Part shown: in pieces, positions 44,136 to 52,163 of the stretch
Numbering within the stretch: the stretch's first letter is position 1
Layout: the number at the start of each line of letters is the position of its first letter
From: Cryptosporangium arvum DSM 44712
Lineage (GTDB): Bacteria > Actinomycetota > Actinomycetes > Mycobacteriales > Cryptosporangiaceae
Assembly: GCF_000585375.1 (NCBI RefSeq)
Contig: NZ_KK073874.1
Location: 1,240,001 to 1,304,000, forward strand
Length of the DNA stretch: 64,000 bases
Direction: 5' to 3'
Notes under the pieces: generated by a model
Seen by the model: the letters and a program-made list of their open reading frames with translations, nothing else
What the model was told of the DNA's origin: nothing
Database searches by the model: none
Program-made: the position numbers and the translations under genes

Positions 44136-44822
44136 ATGCACGTTTCCGACGGCATCGTCAACCTGCCGGTCTCGGCACTCTTCGGCGCCGTCGCCGTGGC
44201 CTGGATCGCGTTATGCCTGGTCAGAGCCCGCCGTGACCTCGACGACCGCCTGGCGCCGATGGCCGGCCTGGTCGCCGCGTTCATCTTCGCGGTGCAGATG
44301 CTCAACTTCCCGGTGCTGCCGGGGGTCAGCGGGCACCTGCTCGGCGGTGCGCTCGCGGTGATCCTGGTCGGGCCGTGGGTGGGCGCGCTCTGCGTCGCGA
44401 CCGTGCTCCTCGTGCAGGCACTGCTCTTCGCCGATGGCGGGCTGTCCGCGTTGGGGCTCAACATCACGAACATGGCGATCATCACGACGCTCGTCGCGTA
44501 CGGAGTGGTCGCGCTGGCGCTGCGGGTGCTGCCGAAGAGCCGGCTCGGCATCGTGGTGGCGTCGTTCCTGGCCGCGACGGTGTCCGTGGTCGTCGCGTCG
44601 CAGGGCTTCGTGTTCGAGTACGCGCTCGGCGGCGAGGTGGACAAGGCGCTCGGGCCGATCTCGGCCACGATGGCCGGCGTCCACCTGCTGATCGGCGTCG
44701 GCGAAGGGCTGATCACCGCGACGACGGTGGCGACCGTCGCGGCCGTGCGCCCCGACCTGGTGTACGTACTGCGTCGGTATCGGGAGAAGCCACTGCTGAT
44801 CACCACCGGGAGCAACGCATGA
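44136..44822 (+). CDS. cbiM: Energy-coupling factor transporter S component, CbiM/NikM family
   Basis: A 228-residue membrane protein with six to seven helices, the metal-binding subunit of a Ni/Co ECF importer. ATG 44136 is preferred because it gives N-terminus MHVSDGIVN: in CbiM/NikM the N-terminal amine and His2 bind the metal. A GTG at 44109 would add nine residues and bury this site. PGVSGHLLGGALAVILVGPW and a later AGVHLLIGVGEG carry the other conserved histidines. First gene of cbiM-N-Q-O. Confidence 0.9.
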   Translation: MHVSDGIVNLPVSALFGAVAVAWIALCLVRARRDLDDRLAPMAGLVAAFIFAVQMLNFPVLPGVSGHLLGGALAVILVGPWVGALCVATVLLVQALLFADGGLSALGLNITNMAIITTLVAYGVVALALRVLPKSRLGIVVASFLAATVSVVVASQGFVFEYALGGEVDKALGPISATMAGVHLLIGVGEGLITATTVATVAAVRPDLVYVLRRYREKPLLITTGSNA

Positions 44823-45178
44823 GCGGGCGACGCGTGAAACTCGCGGTCTTCCTCGGGCTCGGCCTGCTGGTGGCGTTGCTGCTGGCCGGTGTCGTCAGCT
44901 CGGCGGCGTCGTCGAAGCCCGACGGGCTCGACGCCACCGCCCGGGAGGGCTGCACGTTCAACGCCGACGACGAGATCACCGGCGGGGACTGCCTGGCCAA
45001 GTCGGCAAAGGACCATGACCTCGCCGACTCGCCGCTGGCCGACTACGGCATCCGGGGCATCGACAACCCGTTCGTCTCGACCGGGCTGTCCGGTGTCGCC
45101 GGGGTCCTGCTCGTCGGGGCGATCGGCGGTGGCCTCTTCTGGGTCCTCCGCCGCCGCGACCCGGCCGGGAAGGACTAG
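44819..45178 (+). CDS. PDGLE-domain (CbiN/NikN-like) subunit of the ECF metal transporter
   Basis: A 119-residue protein with two membrane helices (about residues 8-28 and 88-110) and an outside loop containing SSKPDGLDATA, matching the PDGLE domain, then DSPLADYGIRGI. It takes the place of CbiN/NikN, which helps CbiM load metal. The ATG overlaps the cbiM stop (ATGA). The extracytoplasmic loop has two cysteines (CTFNADDEITGGDC). Confidence 0.85.
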   Translation: MSGRRVKLAVFLGLGLLVALLLAGVVSSAASSKPDGLDATAREGCTFNADDEITGGDCLAKSAKDHDLADSPLADYGIRGIDNPFVSTGLSGVAGVLLVGAIGGGLFWVLRRRDPAGKD

Positions 45179-45180
45179 AC

Positions 45181-45945
45181 GTGGGAGCCGGCCACGCCCA
45201 TCCGCTGCACCTCGCCGGTGCCTCGCTCGTGCACCGCATGCCGTCCGAGGTGAAGATCGTCGCCGCGCTGGCGTTCGTGGTCAGCGTCGTCGCGACCCCG
45301 CGCGAAGCGGTCTGGGCCTTCGGCCTCTACGCGGTGCTGCTCGCCGCGGTGGCGGCCACCGCGCGCATCCCGGCCGGATGGCTGGCCGCCCGTGGCCTCA
45401 TCGAGACGCCGTTCGTCGTCCTCGCCCTGGTACTGCCGTTCCTCGAGGGCGGGCCGCACGTCCACCTCGCGGGGCTGAGCCTCAGCGAACCGGGCCTCTG
45501 GGCGGGCTGGAACATCGTCGCGAAAGGCACCCTCGGGGTCTTCGCGTCGCTGCTGCTCGCCGCCACGACGAACGGTCGCGACCTGCTGATCGGGCTCCAG
45601 CAGCTGCGCACGCCGGCGCCGATCGTGCAGATCGCCACGTTCATGCTGCGCTACGCCGACGTCATCGTCGGCAACGCGAAGGCCATGCGGATCGCCCGCC
45701 TCTCCCGCTGCCACGACCCACGGTTCCTCTGGCAGGTGCGCGCGTTCGCCACGTCGATCGGCAGCCTGTTCCTGCGTTCCTACGAGCGCGGCGAGCGGGT
45801 CTACGTCGCGATGCTGTCGCGGGGATACACCGGCGCGCTGCCGACGGCCACCAGCGCCAGGCCCCCGGCGAGGCAGTGGGCCACCGCGCTGACGATCCCG
45901 GCCGCGGCCGCGGCGGTTAGCGTTACGGCGTGGCTGACGACGTAA
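45181..45945 (+). CDS. cbiQ: Energy-coupling factor transmembrane T component
   Basis: A 254-residue protein with five hydrophobic segments. The coupling-helix motifs ARLSRCHDPRF (an ARG-type motif variant) and AMLSRGYTGALP contact the ATPase. GTG 45181 is two bases after the previous stop; its end overlaps the cbiO start by 16 bases. Confidence 0.9.
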   Translation: MGAGHAHPLHLAGASLVHRMPSEVKIVAALAFVVSVVATPREAVWAFGLYAVLLAAVAATARIPAGWLAARGLIETPFVVLALVLPFLEGGPHVHLAGLSLSEPGLWAGWNIVAKGTLGVFASLLLAATTNGRDLLIGLQQLRTPAPIVQIATFMLRYADVIVGNAKAMRIARLSRCHDPRFLWQVRAFATSIGSLFLRSYERGERVYVAMLSRGYTGALPTATSARPPARQWATALTIPAAAAAVSVTAWLTT

Positions 45946-46676
45946 CCCTGGAAGTGGCGGGCCTGGCCTTCGCCTACCCCGACGGCAGGCAGGCCCTGTT
46001 CGGCGTCGACCTCACCCTCCGCCGGGGCGAGCGGGTCGCGTTGCTCGGCCCCAACGGCGCGGGCAAGACCACGCTCGTGCTGCACCTCAACGGCATCCAC
46101 ACCGCCGGTGCGGGCAGCGTCACGGTGGCCGGGCTGCCGGTCGCCAAGGAGAACCTGACCGAGATCCGGCGTCGCGTCGGCATCGTCTTCCAGGACCCCG
46201 ACGACCAGCTGTTCATGCCCACCGTGGGCGAGGACGTGGCGTTCGGGCCGGCGAACCTTGGCCTGCGTGGCGCCGCGCTCCAGGAACGCGTCGCCGAGGC
46301 GCTCACCGCCGTCGGCATGCAGGAGTTCGCCGACCGCGCGCCCCACCACCTGAGCTTCGGCCAGCGCCGACGTGTCGCCGTGGCCACCGTGCTCGCGATG
46401 CGTCCGGAGATCCTCGTGCTCGACGAGCCGTCCAGCAACCTCGACCCCGCCAGCCGCCGGGAACTCGCGCAGATCCTGCAGAGCCTCGACGTGACCCTGC
46501 TGATGGTCACCCACGACCTGCCGTACGCGCTGGAGCTCTGCCCGCGATCGGTGCTGATGGACGGTGGGGTCATCGTCGCCGACGCCCCCACCCCCCACCT
46601 CCTGATGGACGCCGAGCTGATGCGTGAGCACCGGCTCGAACTGCCCTACGGCTTCAACCCCTCGGTCGCCCTCTAA
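45930..46676 (+). CDS. cbiO: Energy-coupling factor ATPase
   Basis: A 248-residue ATPase that powers the CbiMNQ complex. Walker A LLGPNGAGKTTL, Q-loop IVFQDPDDQLF (ECF-typical), signature HLSFGQRRRVAVA (LSFGQ in place of LSGGQ), Walker B LVLDEPSSNLDP, H-loop VTHDL. GTG 45930. It ends in a 4-base overlap (CTAA) with the stop of the convergent DsbA-like gene. Confidence 0.94.
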   Translation: MADDVTLEVAGLAFAYPDGRQALFGVDLTLRRGERVALLGPNGAGKTTLVLHLNGIHTAGAGSVTVAGLPVAKENLTEIRRRVGIVFQDPDDQLFMPTVGEDVAFGPANLGLRGAALQERVAEALTAVGMQEFADRAPHHLSFGQRRRVAVATVLAMRPEILVLDEPSSNLDPASRRELAQILQSLDVTLLMVTHDLPYALELCPRSVLMDGGVIVADAPTPHLLMDAELMREHRLELPYGFNPSVAL

Positions 46677-47398
46677 CGCCGCGCGGCGTCGACCGCGGCG
46701 GTCAGAGCGGCGGTCGTCGGGCTCTCGAGCGCGGTTCCGTTCACCTTCACGGTCGGGGTTCCGTTGACGCCGGCCTTGGACGCTTCGTCGGTGACCGATT
46801 TGGTCCAGTCGGCGTACTTCTGATCCTCGACGCACTTCTCGAACGTGTCCCCGGTGATACCGGCTTTCTCCGCGAGGCTGACCATCGTCGCGTCGGTCAG
46901 CCCGCTACCGCCTTCTTCGGGCTGGTTCGCGTAGAGCGTGGTGAGGAACTCGGGGAACTTCCCGGCGTCGGACGCGCACCCGGACGCCGCCGACGATCGG
47001 CTCGAGTACTTCGTGCCGGACGAGAAGCGGTCGAGGTAGGCCACCGGGTGGTAGGCGATCTTCACGACGCCCTCGTCGACGTACTTCTGCAGCGTCTTGC
47101 CGCTCTCGTCCTCGAACGTCTTGCAGATCGGGCACTGGAAGTCGAGATAGACGTCGACCGTGACCGGGGCGGTGTCCTTGCCGACGGTCAGACCGGTGGT
47201 GGTCGCGGCTCTGGGCAGCGCGACGTTCTCGGGTTTGTTCGAGAGGTAGAACGTCACGCCGATACCGGCGGCGAGCACGAGAACGGCCAGCGCGATCACC
47301 GAGACGACGATCGCGCGCCGCCGCCGCTCGGCGGCACGCTGCTTGGCGAGTTGCTCGGCGGCCACCCGCCGGGCCCGGTTCGACGCTTTCCCACTCAT
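46673..47398 (-). CDS. Membrane-anchored DsbA-like thiol-disulfide protein
   Basis: About 241 residues: a basic N-terminus, one membrane anchor (about residues 29-51) and an outside thioredoxin/DsbA-fold domain with active site DFQCPICKTFED (C89, C92) and cis-Pro loop NGTPTVKVNG. Two further Cys (SGCASDAG; EKCVED) may form a structural disulfide. It is coupled by ATGA to mauE upstream; the pair forms an envelope redox system. The shared promoter motif links it to the ECF sigma locus next door. Confidence 0.9.
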   Translation of the reverse strand: MSGKASNRARRVAAEQLAKQRAAERRRRAIVVSVIALAVLVLAAGIGVTFYLSNKPENVALPRAATTTGLTVGKDTAPVTVDVYLDFQCPICKTFEDESGKTLQKYVDEGVVKIAYHPVAYLDRFSSGTKYSSRSSAASGCASDAGKFPEFLTTLYANQPEEGGSGLTDATMVSLAEKAGITGDTFEKCVEDQKYADWTKSVTDEASKAGVNGTPTVKVNGTALESPTTAALTAAVDAARR

Positions 47399-47916
47399 GT
47401 GCGGTCTTCCCAGCTTCCGGAGATCCAGTTGTCGACGGCGAGACGTCCGCGCGGCCACCGGGCCAGCGCGAGCGCGACGAGCAGCAACGCGCTGTCGCGG
47501 AGAATTTCGAGGGTGTACGCGGTGCTCTGGTCGGGGTCGAGTTCGCCGCCGCTGCCGAAGCATCCGCAGTCGATCCGCAGGCCACGTGCGGCCGCGGAGA
47601 CGATGCCGATCAGGAACACGACGAGCAGGGCGGCGGAGAAGATCGACCCGAACCGCACGGCCACGCCGGTGATCAGCAGGAGGCCGAGAACGATCTCGAG
47701 CCACGGCAGGCCCGCGCCGACGACGGTCGCGAGCCCGTCCGGCAACAGCTGGTAGGCCCGCACGGCACGCACCGAGGCGGCGAGGTCGGTGGCTTTGGCG
47801 CCGCCGGCCCAGAGCCAGACGCCGCCGAGGATCAGCCGGGCGGCGAGCGGCAGCCAGGACCGGGCGGCCGGCCACCAGGCCGGCGCGCGGCGCGCGGGTT
47901 CGCTTCGCGTGGTCAT
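47395..47916 (-). CDS. MauE/DoxX-family redox-associated membrane protein
   Basis: A 173-residue protein with four hydrophobic helices and the conserved pair in RIDCGCFGSGGE, the signature of MauE-type proteins that work with DsbA-like partners in disulfide formation. LAARLILGGVWLWAGGAKAT is the DoxX-like first helix. An ECF-type promoter motif ends 9 bases before its ATG, so the message is probably almost leaderless. The downstream DsbA-like gene is its likely partner. Confidence 0.88.
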   Translation of the reverse strand: MTTRSEPARRAPAWWPAARSWLPLAARLILGGVWLWAGGAKATDLAASVRAVRAYQLLPDGLATVVGAGLPWLEIVLGLLLITGVAVRFGSIFSAALLVVFLIGIVSAAARGLRIDCGCFGSGGELDPDQSTAYTLEILRDSALLLVALALARWPRGRLAVDNWISGSWEDRT

Positions 47917-47925
47917 CGGTACTTT

Positions 47926-47952
47926 GTCGTTCGAGCGGCCCGATCGGTTCCC
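47926..47952 (-). promoter_or_regulatory. ECF-sigma-type promoter of mauE-dsbA
   Basis: On the minus strand GGGAAC (47952-47947), 17 bases, CGAC (47929-47926), then 9 bases to the ATG at 47916. GGGAAC/CG is the general ECF promoter form. The same elements, spacing and distance to ATG occur at 48905 in front of the anti-sigma gene. Confidence 0.65.
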
Positions 47953-48357
47953 GACACCCGGCCACCGTTACTCTCCGCAGTCAATTGAGAGTAGTGGGGC
48001 AGATGTGACCGAGGCGTTCTGTGACCGTTTCCGACTTCAATGTGCGCGAAGCCCGAGATCTCTCAAGCCGACATTAAGCAGTGCGTAATGGTGCCCCCAA
48101 CCCATTTTGATTACTGCCCGTTCCTGCTGAACTGAGTTCACCGCAGCGCGGTTCCGGTCCGTCGGAGGTGGGCGACCCGGGGTTGCGGGTGGGAGCGGTG
48201 GCGGTCGTGGTCCGGGTTGGGAGACAGGGGAACCTGGACCACGGCTGAAAACCTTTGCCTGCGCGGAGGTGCATCGCGATCGGAACGACCGGCTGGACGC
48301 GCGTGACCTGCCGGTCCAAGGACCCCCTGGGAGACGCCCCTCTTCCAGGGGGTCCTT
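47953..48357. other. Intergenic region between mauE and the sigma gene
   Basis: Together with the promoter, about 440 bases without a credible gene. It contains a 6-bp inverted repeat (ACTCTC 47970-47975, GAGAGT 47987-47992), a 13-bp hairpin with one mismatch (48206-48218 with 48231-48243) and the terminator at 48318. Short frames across it have no ribosome-binding site or family resemblance. A small RNA ending at the terminator is possible. Confidence 0.5.
48318..48357. terminator. Hairpin terminator next to the sigma gene
   Basis: AAGGACCCCCTGG (48318-48330) pairs perfectly with CCAGGGGGTCCTT (48345-48357) around a 14-base loop. It abuts the sigma-factor stop codon on the minus strand; the TTT flank lies on the + side, so it could also end a + strand transcript from the preceding region. 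Confidence 0.75.
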
Positions 48358-48879
48358 TCACGCCGACGTGAGGGCGTTGACCAGGTCGTCGCGGGCTCGT
48401 GCGACTCGCGAGCGGATCGTGCCGACCGGGACGCCCTCCACGGCCGCCGCCTCCTGGTAGGAGAGACCGACGAGCTGGGTGAGGACGAACGCCGAGCGGC
48501 GCTCGGTCGAGAGCCGGGCGAGCAGGTCGGTGGCGTCCGCGGTGCCCGAGGGATCGGGGGTGACCGGCGCGAAGCGCGCTTTCAGCACCTCGTCGAGGCG
48601 GCGGCGGCGCACCACCGACCGCAGATGGTCGGCGCAGGTGCGGCGGGCGATGCCGAGCAGCCAGGTGCGCACGCTGGAGCGCGCCGCGAACGACGGCAGG
48701 GCGCGGAACGCCCGCAGGTACGTCTCCTGGGTGAGGTCGTCGGCGGCGTCCGCGTCGACGAGCGACGCGCAGAACCGCCAGACGTCGGGCTGGGTGGCCC
48801 GGACGAACGCCGCGGTCGCCAACGCGTCGCCGTGCTGGGCGCGCAGTGCCCACTCGGTGACGTCGTCGAGGTCGGGCAC
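48358..48879 (-). CDS. ECF RNA polymerase sigma factor
   Basis: A 173-residue group 4 sigma factor. Region 2 (AAFVRATQPDVWRFCASLVDADAADDLTQETYLRAFRALPSF with core-binding and -10 recognition) and region 4 (RRSAFVLTQLVGLSYQEAAAVEGVPVGTIRSRVARAR) are both complete. Its divergent neighbour is a zinc-finger membrane anti-sigma factor followed by copCD, so it probably reports on envelope copper or thiol state; this resembles mycobacterial SigC with its Rv0093c-type partner. Two matching promoter motifs flank it. Confidence 0.92.
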   Translation of the reverse strand: MPDLDDVTEWALRAQHGDALATAAFVRATQPDVWRFCASLVDADAADDLTQETYLRAFRALPSFAARSSVRTWLLGIARRTCADHLRSVVRRRRLDEVLKARFAPVTPDPSGTADATDLLARLSTERRSAFVLTQLVGLSYQEAAAVEGVPVGTIRSRVARARDDLVNALTSA

Positions 48880-48904
48880 ACATTCAGCGTACGACCGAAC
48901 CTCC

Positions 48905-48931
48905 GGGAACCATCGCCCGGTGAGGGACGAC
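48905..48931 (+). promoter_or_regulatory. ECF-sigma-type promoter of the anti-sigma/copCD operon
   Basis: GGGAAC (48905-48910), 17 bases, CGAC (48928-48931), then 9 bases to ATG 48941. It is identical in elements and geometry to the promoter of mauE-dsbA on the opposite strand. It lies within the 61-base gap to the divergent sigma gene. Confidence 0.7.
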
Positions 48932-48940
48932 TATCCACGT

Positions 48941-49648
48941 ATGCAGTGCGCACAGATCAGGCTCGCCCTCTCCGCGCTCGCGGACCGGGAGGAGCCCGGA
49001 ACCGACCGGGCCGACGTCGACGCCCACCTCGCCGGGTGCGCCGAGTGCCGGACGTGGCACGCGGCCGCCGCCGAGGCCACCGACGCCGCACGCGCGGCCC
49101 AACGGCCGGCCGCCCACGTGCCCGACCTCACCGAGCAGGTCCTCGCCGCGATCGCCGCCGACACCGCGGCCCGCCGCCGCCCCCGCTTCGCGCTCACCCG
49201 CGGCGCCACCCGCGCCCACCCGCCGTCCCGAGCCGGGGACGCAGCGGGATGGACCGGTTTCCTGCACGCCGGGGTCCTGCGGTGGGCGGTGGGGATCTCC
49301 GCCGTCGCCCAGCTCCTGCTCGCGCTACCGGCCTTGTTCGCCGAACCGGGCACCGCGGACGTCGCGTTGCACACCGGGCGCGAAATGGCGTCGTTCGACG
49401 TCGCGGTCGCGATCGGGTTCCTGTTCGTGGCCGGACGGCCGGCCTGGGCCAGGGCCCTGGTGCCGGTCGCGGTTGCGCTGGCTGGTTGTCTGTTGCTGAC
49501 GAGTTCGATCGACGTCGTCGACGGAGCCGCCCAACTCTCACACGAGCTGAACCATCTGCTCGCCGGCGTGCAGGCCGCCCTGGTCTGGCTCCTGGCGCGC
49601 ACCGATCGAACGCCGACGGCCCCGGAGCCGTTGCCGAGGCAGGTATGA
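48941..49648 (+). CDS. Zinc-finger membrane anti-sigma factor
   Basis: A 235-residue protein. The N-terminus carries the ZAS motif in VDAHLAGCAECRTWH (His-x3-Cys-x2-Cys), preceded by MQCAQIRLALSALADREEPG. After a linker come about four membrane helices (residues 100-220). It should hold the divergent sigma factor at the membrane until a signal releases it. ATG 48941 is 9 bases from the promoter -10 element, so translation is likely near-leaderless. It is coupled to copCD by ATGA. Confidence 0.88.
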   Translation: MQCAQIRLALSALADREEPGTDRADVDAHLAGCAECRTWHAAAAEATDAARAAQRPAAHVPDLTEQVLAAIAADTAARRRPRFALTRGATRAHPPSRAGDAAGWTGFLHAGVLRWAVGISAVAQLLLALPALFAEPGTADVALHTGREMASFDVAVAIGFLFVAGRPAWARALVPVAVALAGCLLLTSSIDVVDGAAQLSHELNHLLAGVQAALVWLLARTDRTPTAPEPLPRQV

Positions 49649-51579
49649 CGACACGAACGACAGGATTGGGGAATCGCGTGCGGAAGGTCCAGCGAGCGCT
49701 CGTAGTGGCGTTGTTCGCCCTGCTGGCGATCGGCTTCGGTGCGTCGCCGGCCCAGGCGCACGCCACGCTGGAGGGCACCGACCCACCCACCGGCTCGATC
49801 GTCGACCCCGCGCCGACCGTCGTCACGATGAATTTCAGTGAGCGGGTGACGCCGGTCAAGGGCCGGATCAAGGTCATCGCCCCGGACGGTGCGAACGTCG
49901 TGCAGGGCGAGCCGACGACCGTGAACGGCGGCGCACGCGTGCGCATCCCGCTCAAGTCCGGCCTCGCCGACGGCACCTACCTGGTCAGCTACCGGGTCAT
50001 CTCCGCCGACGGGCACCCGGTCTCGGGCGGCTACACGTTCAGTTCCCGGGTGCCGTCGGCGCTGGGCGCGAAGGCCTCGGAGGTCAACTCCGGCACCGCG
50101 TCGGCGTCGGTGGACAACGGTGTCCGCGGAGTGCAGTCGGTCAGCCGGTACGTCGCCTACGCCGGGCTCGTCCTGCTCACCGGGCCGCTGGTGATCGTGC
50201 TCGGGCTCTGGCCCCGGCGGCTGGCCACGGCCGGCCCGCGACGGGTGGCCTGGATCGGCTGGGGTCTGCTCGCGGCCGGGACGCTCGGCGTGCTCGTGAT
50301 GCAGGCGCCGTACGCGGACGGCGGCACGCTCGCGGACGTCTCGGTGAGCGGTATCGGCGAGGCGATCGACGAGACGGTCGGGCGCGCGCTGCTGATCCGG
50401 CTGGCGTTGCTCGTCGCCGCGATCCCGGTGTTGATCCGGGTGTTGCGCCCGGCGGCCAAGGGCGGTGACGCGCCCGGCTGGGCCGGCCCGGTCGACCGGG
50501 TGCTGGTCGGGGTGCTCGGAGTGGCCCTGCTGATCACGTTCCCGTTCGCGGGGCACGCCGGCCAGTCGCCCGCGCCGATCGTGTCGGTGCCGGCGATCAC
50601 GCTGCACGTGGGGTCGATGGCGGTCTGGCTCGGCGGGCTCGTCGTGCTGGCGTTCTACCTGCTGCCGCGGGCCAAGTACCGCGAGCTCGAGGTGATCCTG
50701 CCGGTCTGGTCGCGGTGGGCGTTCTGGGCGGTCGGCGCGCTGGTGTTCAGCGGTGCGATCGAGACGTTCCTCGAGATCGGTGGGTTCCGGGGCATCGACC
50801 GGCTGGTCAACACCACCTACGGGCAGCTCGTGCTGACGAAGGTGATCTGGCTCGGCGCGATCATGGTGGTGGCCGCGAACGCGCGGGCCTGGATCAACCG
50901 CCGCTTCGGCGTCCCAGTGGCCTATGCCTTCGCCGCCGAAGACGCCGAGACGCCTCCGAAGGAGGCCACGAAGTCCGAGAAGTCCGAGAAGTCCGCCGCG
51001 ACCACCAAGACGGCCGCGAAGACCGCGGCGAAGACGGCCGCGAAGAAGACCACGACCAAGGCGGCGGCGAAGAAGGCCAAGGAGCCGGAGCCGGAAAGCG
51101 CCGACTTCTCCGCCTCCGGACGCGCCTCCGACGAGGTGCGGCGCCTGCGCTCGCGCGTCGCGATCGAGGTCGCGCTCGGTGCGGTCGTGCTCGCGCTGGC
51201 CACCGCCCTGGTGCAGGTGGCCCCGGCCCGCAGCGCCGACGACGCCGCCGCGGCGGCCGCCGCTCTGCCCTACAGCGCCCAGGTCGACCTGGGCCCGAAC
51301 GTGCTGCAGATCGACCTGCCGGCCCGGATCGGACGCAACGAACTGCACCTCACGCTCTTCGACAAGAACGGCCTGCCGGTCAAGGTCGAGGAGTGGAGCG
51401 GTTCGGCCGAGCTGGCGAAGGCGAACGTGTCCACGGACGTCGTCGCGCTACCGCTCACCGAGAACCACGCGGTGGGTCAGGTCGAACTGCCGATCGCCGG
51501 TGACTGGAAGTTCGTGTTCACGGCTCGCACGTCCGACATCGACCAGTACAGCGTCGAGAAGACGATCACGATCCGCTAG
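49645..51579 (+). CDS. CopC-CopD fusion copper protein with a histone-like cytoplasmic loop
   Basis: A 644-residue envelope protein. Signal peptide (about 1-38, cleaving after SPAQA) leaves His1 of CopC (HATLEGTDPPTG), with the second metal site in SADGHPVSGGY. Then come about eight CopD helices (residues 160-425) with conserved His/Asp (HAGQSPAPI; ITLHVGSMAVWLGG). A stretch of about 55 residues (437-490) is almost only Lys, Ala, Thr, Glu and Ser, like histone H1/HupB tails. Another helix and an extracytoplasmic domain (PYSAQVDLGPNVLQIDLPAR) end the protein. Likely copper uptake or handling. Its TAG interlocks with the convergent regulator stop on CTAG. Confidence 0.9.
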   Translation: MTTRTTGLGNRVRKVQRALVVALFALLAIGFGASPAQAHATLEGTDPPTGSIVDPAPTVVTMNFSERVTPVKGRIKVIAPDGANVVQGEPTTVNGGARVRIPLKSGLADGTYLVSYRVISADGHPVSGGYTFSSRVPSALGAKASEVNSGTASASVDNGVRGVQSVSRYVAYAGLVLLTGPLVIVLGLWPRRLATAGPRRVAWIGWGLLAAGTLGVLVMQAPYADGGTLADVSVSGIGEAIDETVGRALLIRLALLVAAIPVLIRVLRPAAKGGDAPGWAGPVDRVLVGVLGVALLITFPFAGHAGQSPAPIVSVPAITLHVGSMAVWLGGLVVLAFYLLPRAKYRELEVILPVWSRWAFWAVGALVFSGAIETFLEIGGFRGIDRLVNTTYGQLVLTKVIWLGAIMVVAANARAWINRRFGVPVAYAFAAEDAETPPKEATKSEKSEKSAATTKTAAKTAAKTAAKKTTTKAAAKKAKEPEPESADFSASGRASDEVRRLRSRVAIEVALGAVVLALATALVQVAPARSADDAAAAAAALPYSAQVDLGPNVLQIDLPARIGRNELHLTLFDKNGLPVKVEEWSGSAELAKANVSTDVVALPLTENHAVGQVELPIAGDWKFVFTARTSDIDQYSVEKTITIR

Positions 51580-52163
51580 ATCGAGTCGAGGTCGTGGAGG
51601 GCGGCCCGGAGCAGCTCCGCTGTCTCCGGGTCGGTCGCCTCGCACCGGGCCAGCGCCTCCTGGACGCGGAGGCGCGCCCGGTCCAGGGCGCTACCCCGCT
51701 CGGTCGACGCCACCTCGGTGGAGTGCACGCGCTGCTGGAGCAGCTCCGTGCGCTCCAGCAGCAGCCGGTTCTTCTCCCACAGGTCGATGAACACGCTGAC
51801 CTTCGCCCGCAGCACCCACGGGTCGAACGGCTTCGCCAGGTAGTCGACCGCCCCGGTGGCGTAGCCGCGGAACGCGTGGTGCGGCTTCCGGTCGATCGCG
51901 GTGAGGAACACGATCGGGATGTGCCGGGTGCGTTCCCGGCGCTTGATGTGCTCCGCCGTCTCGAAACCGTCCATACCCGGCATTTGGACGTCGAGCAGGA
52001 TCACCGCGAAGTCGTCGGTGAGCAGACGCTTCAGCGCCTCCTCACCCGACGGCGCGGTGACCAGGTCGTGGTCCAGGCCCTGCAGGATCGCTTCCAGGAC
52101 GAGCAGGTTCTCGGGGCGGTCGTCGACCAGGAGGACCTTCGCCCGCTTGCGTTCAGTGCTCAC
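51576..52163 (-). CDS. Response regulator with a coiled-coil C-terminus
   Basis: A 195-residue protein: receiver (VLLVDDRPENLLVLEAIL; phospho-acceptor D58 in VILLDVQMPGMDG; Lys in YLAKPFDPWVL) followed by about 70 residues of charged helix with no DNA-binding domain. It thus acts through protein contacts. GTG 52163 overlaps the hybrid kinase stop (GTGA); the pair is translationally coupled. Receivers of this kind often feed partner-switching phosphatases, two of which lie nearby. Confidence 0.92.
   Translation of the reverse strand: MSTERKRAKVLLVDDRPENLLVLEAILQGLDHDLVTAPSGEEALKRLLTDDFAVILLDVQMPGMDGFETAEHIKRRERTRHIPIVFLTAIDRKPHHAFRGYATGAVDYLAKPFDPWVLRAKVSVFIDLWEKNRLLLERTELLQQRVHSTEVASTERGSALDRARLRVQEALARCEATDPETAELLRAALHDLDSI

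Noticed and set aside
48200-48357. 6C RNA or c-di-AMP (ydaO) riboswitch
   Set aside because: The two hairpins lack the C6 loops of 6C RNA on either strand, and no downstream gene is positioned for a riboswitch; the sequence only loosely recalls the ydaO core.
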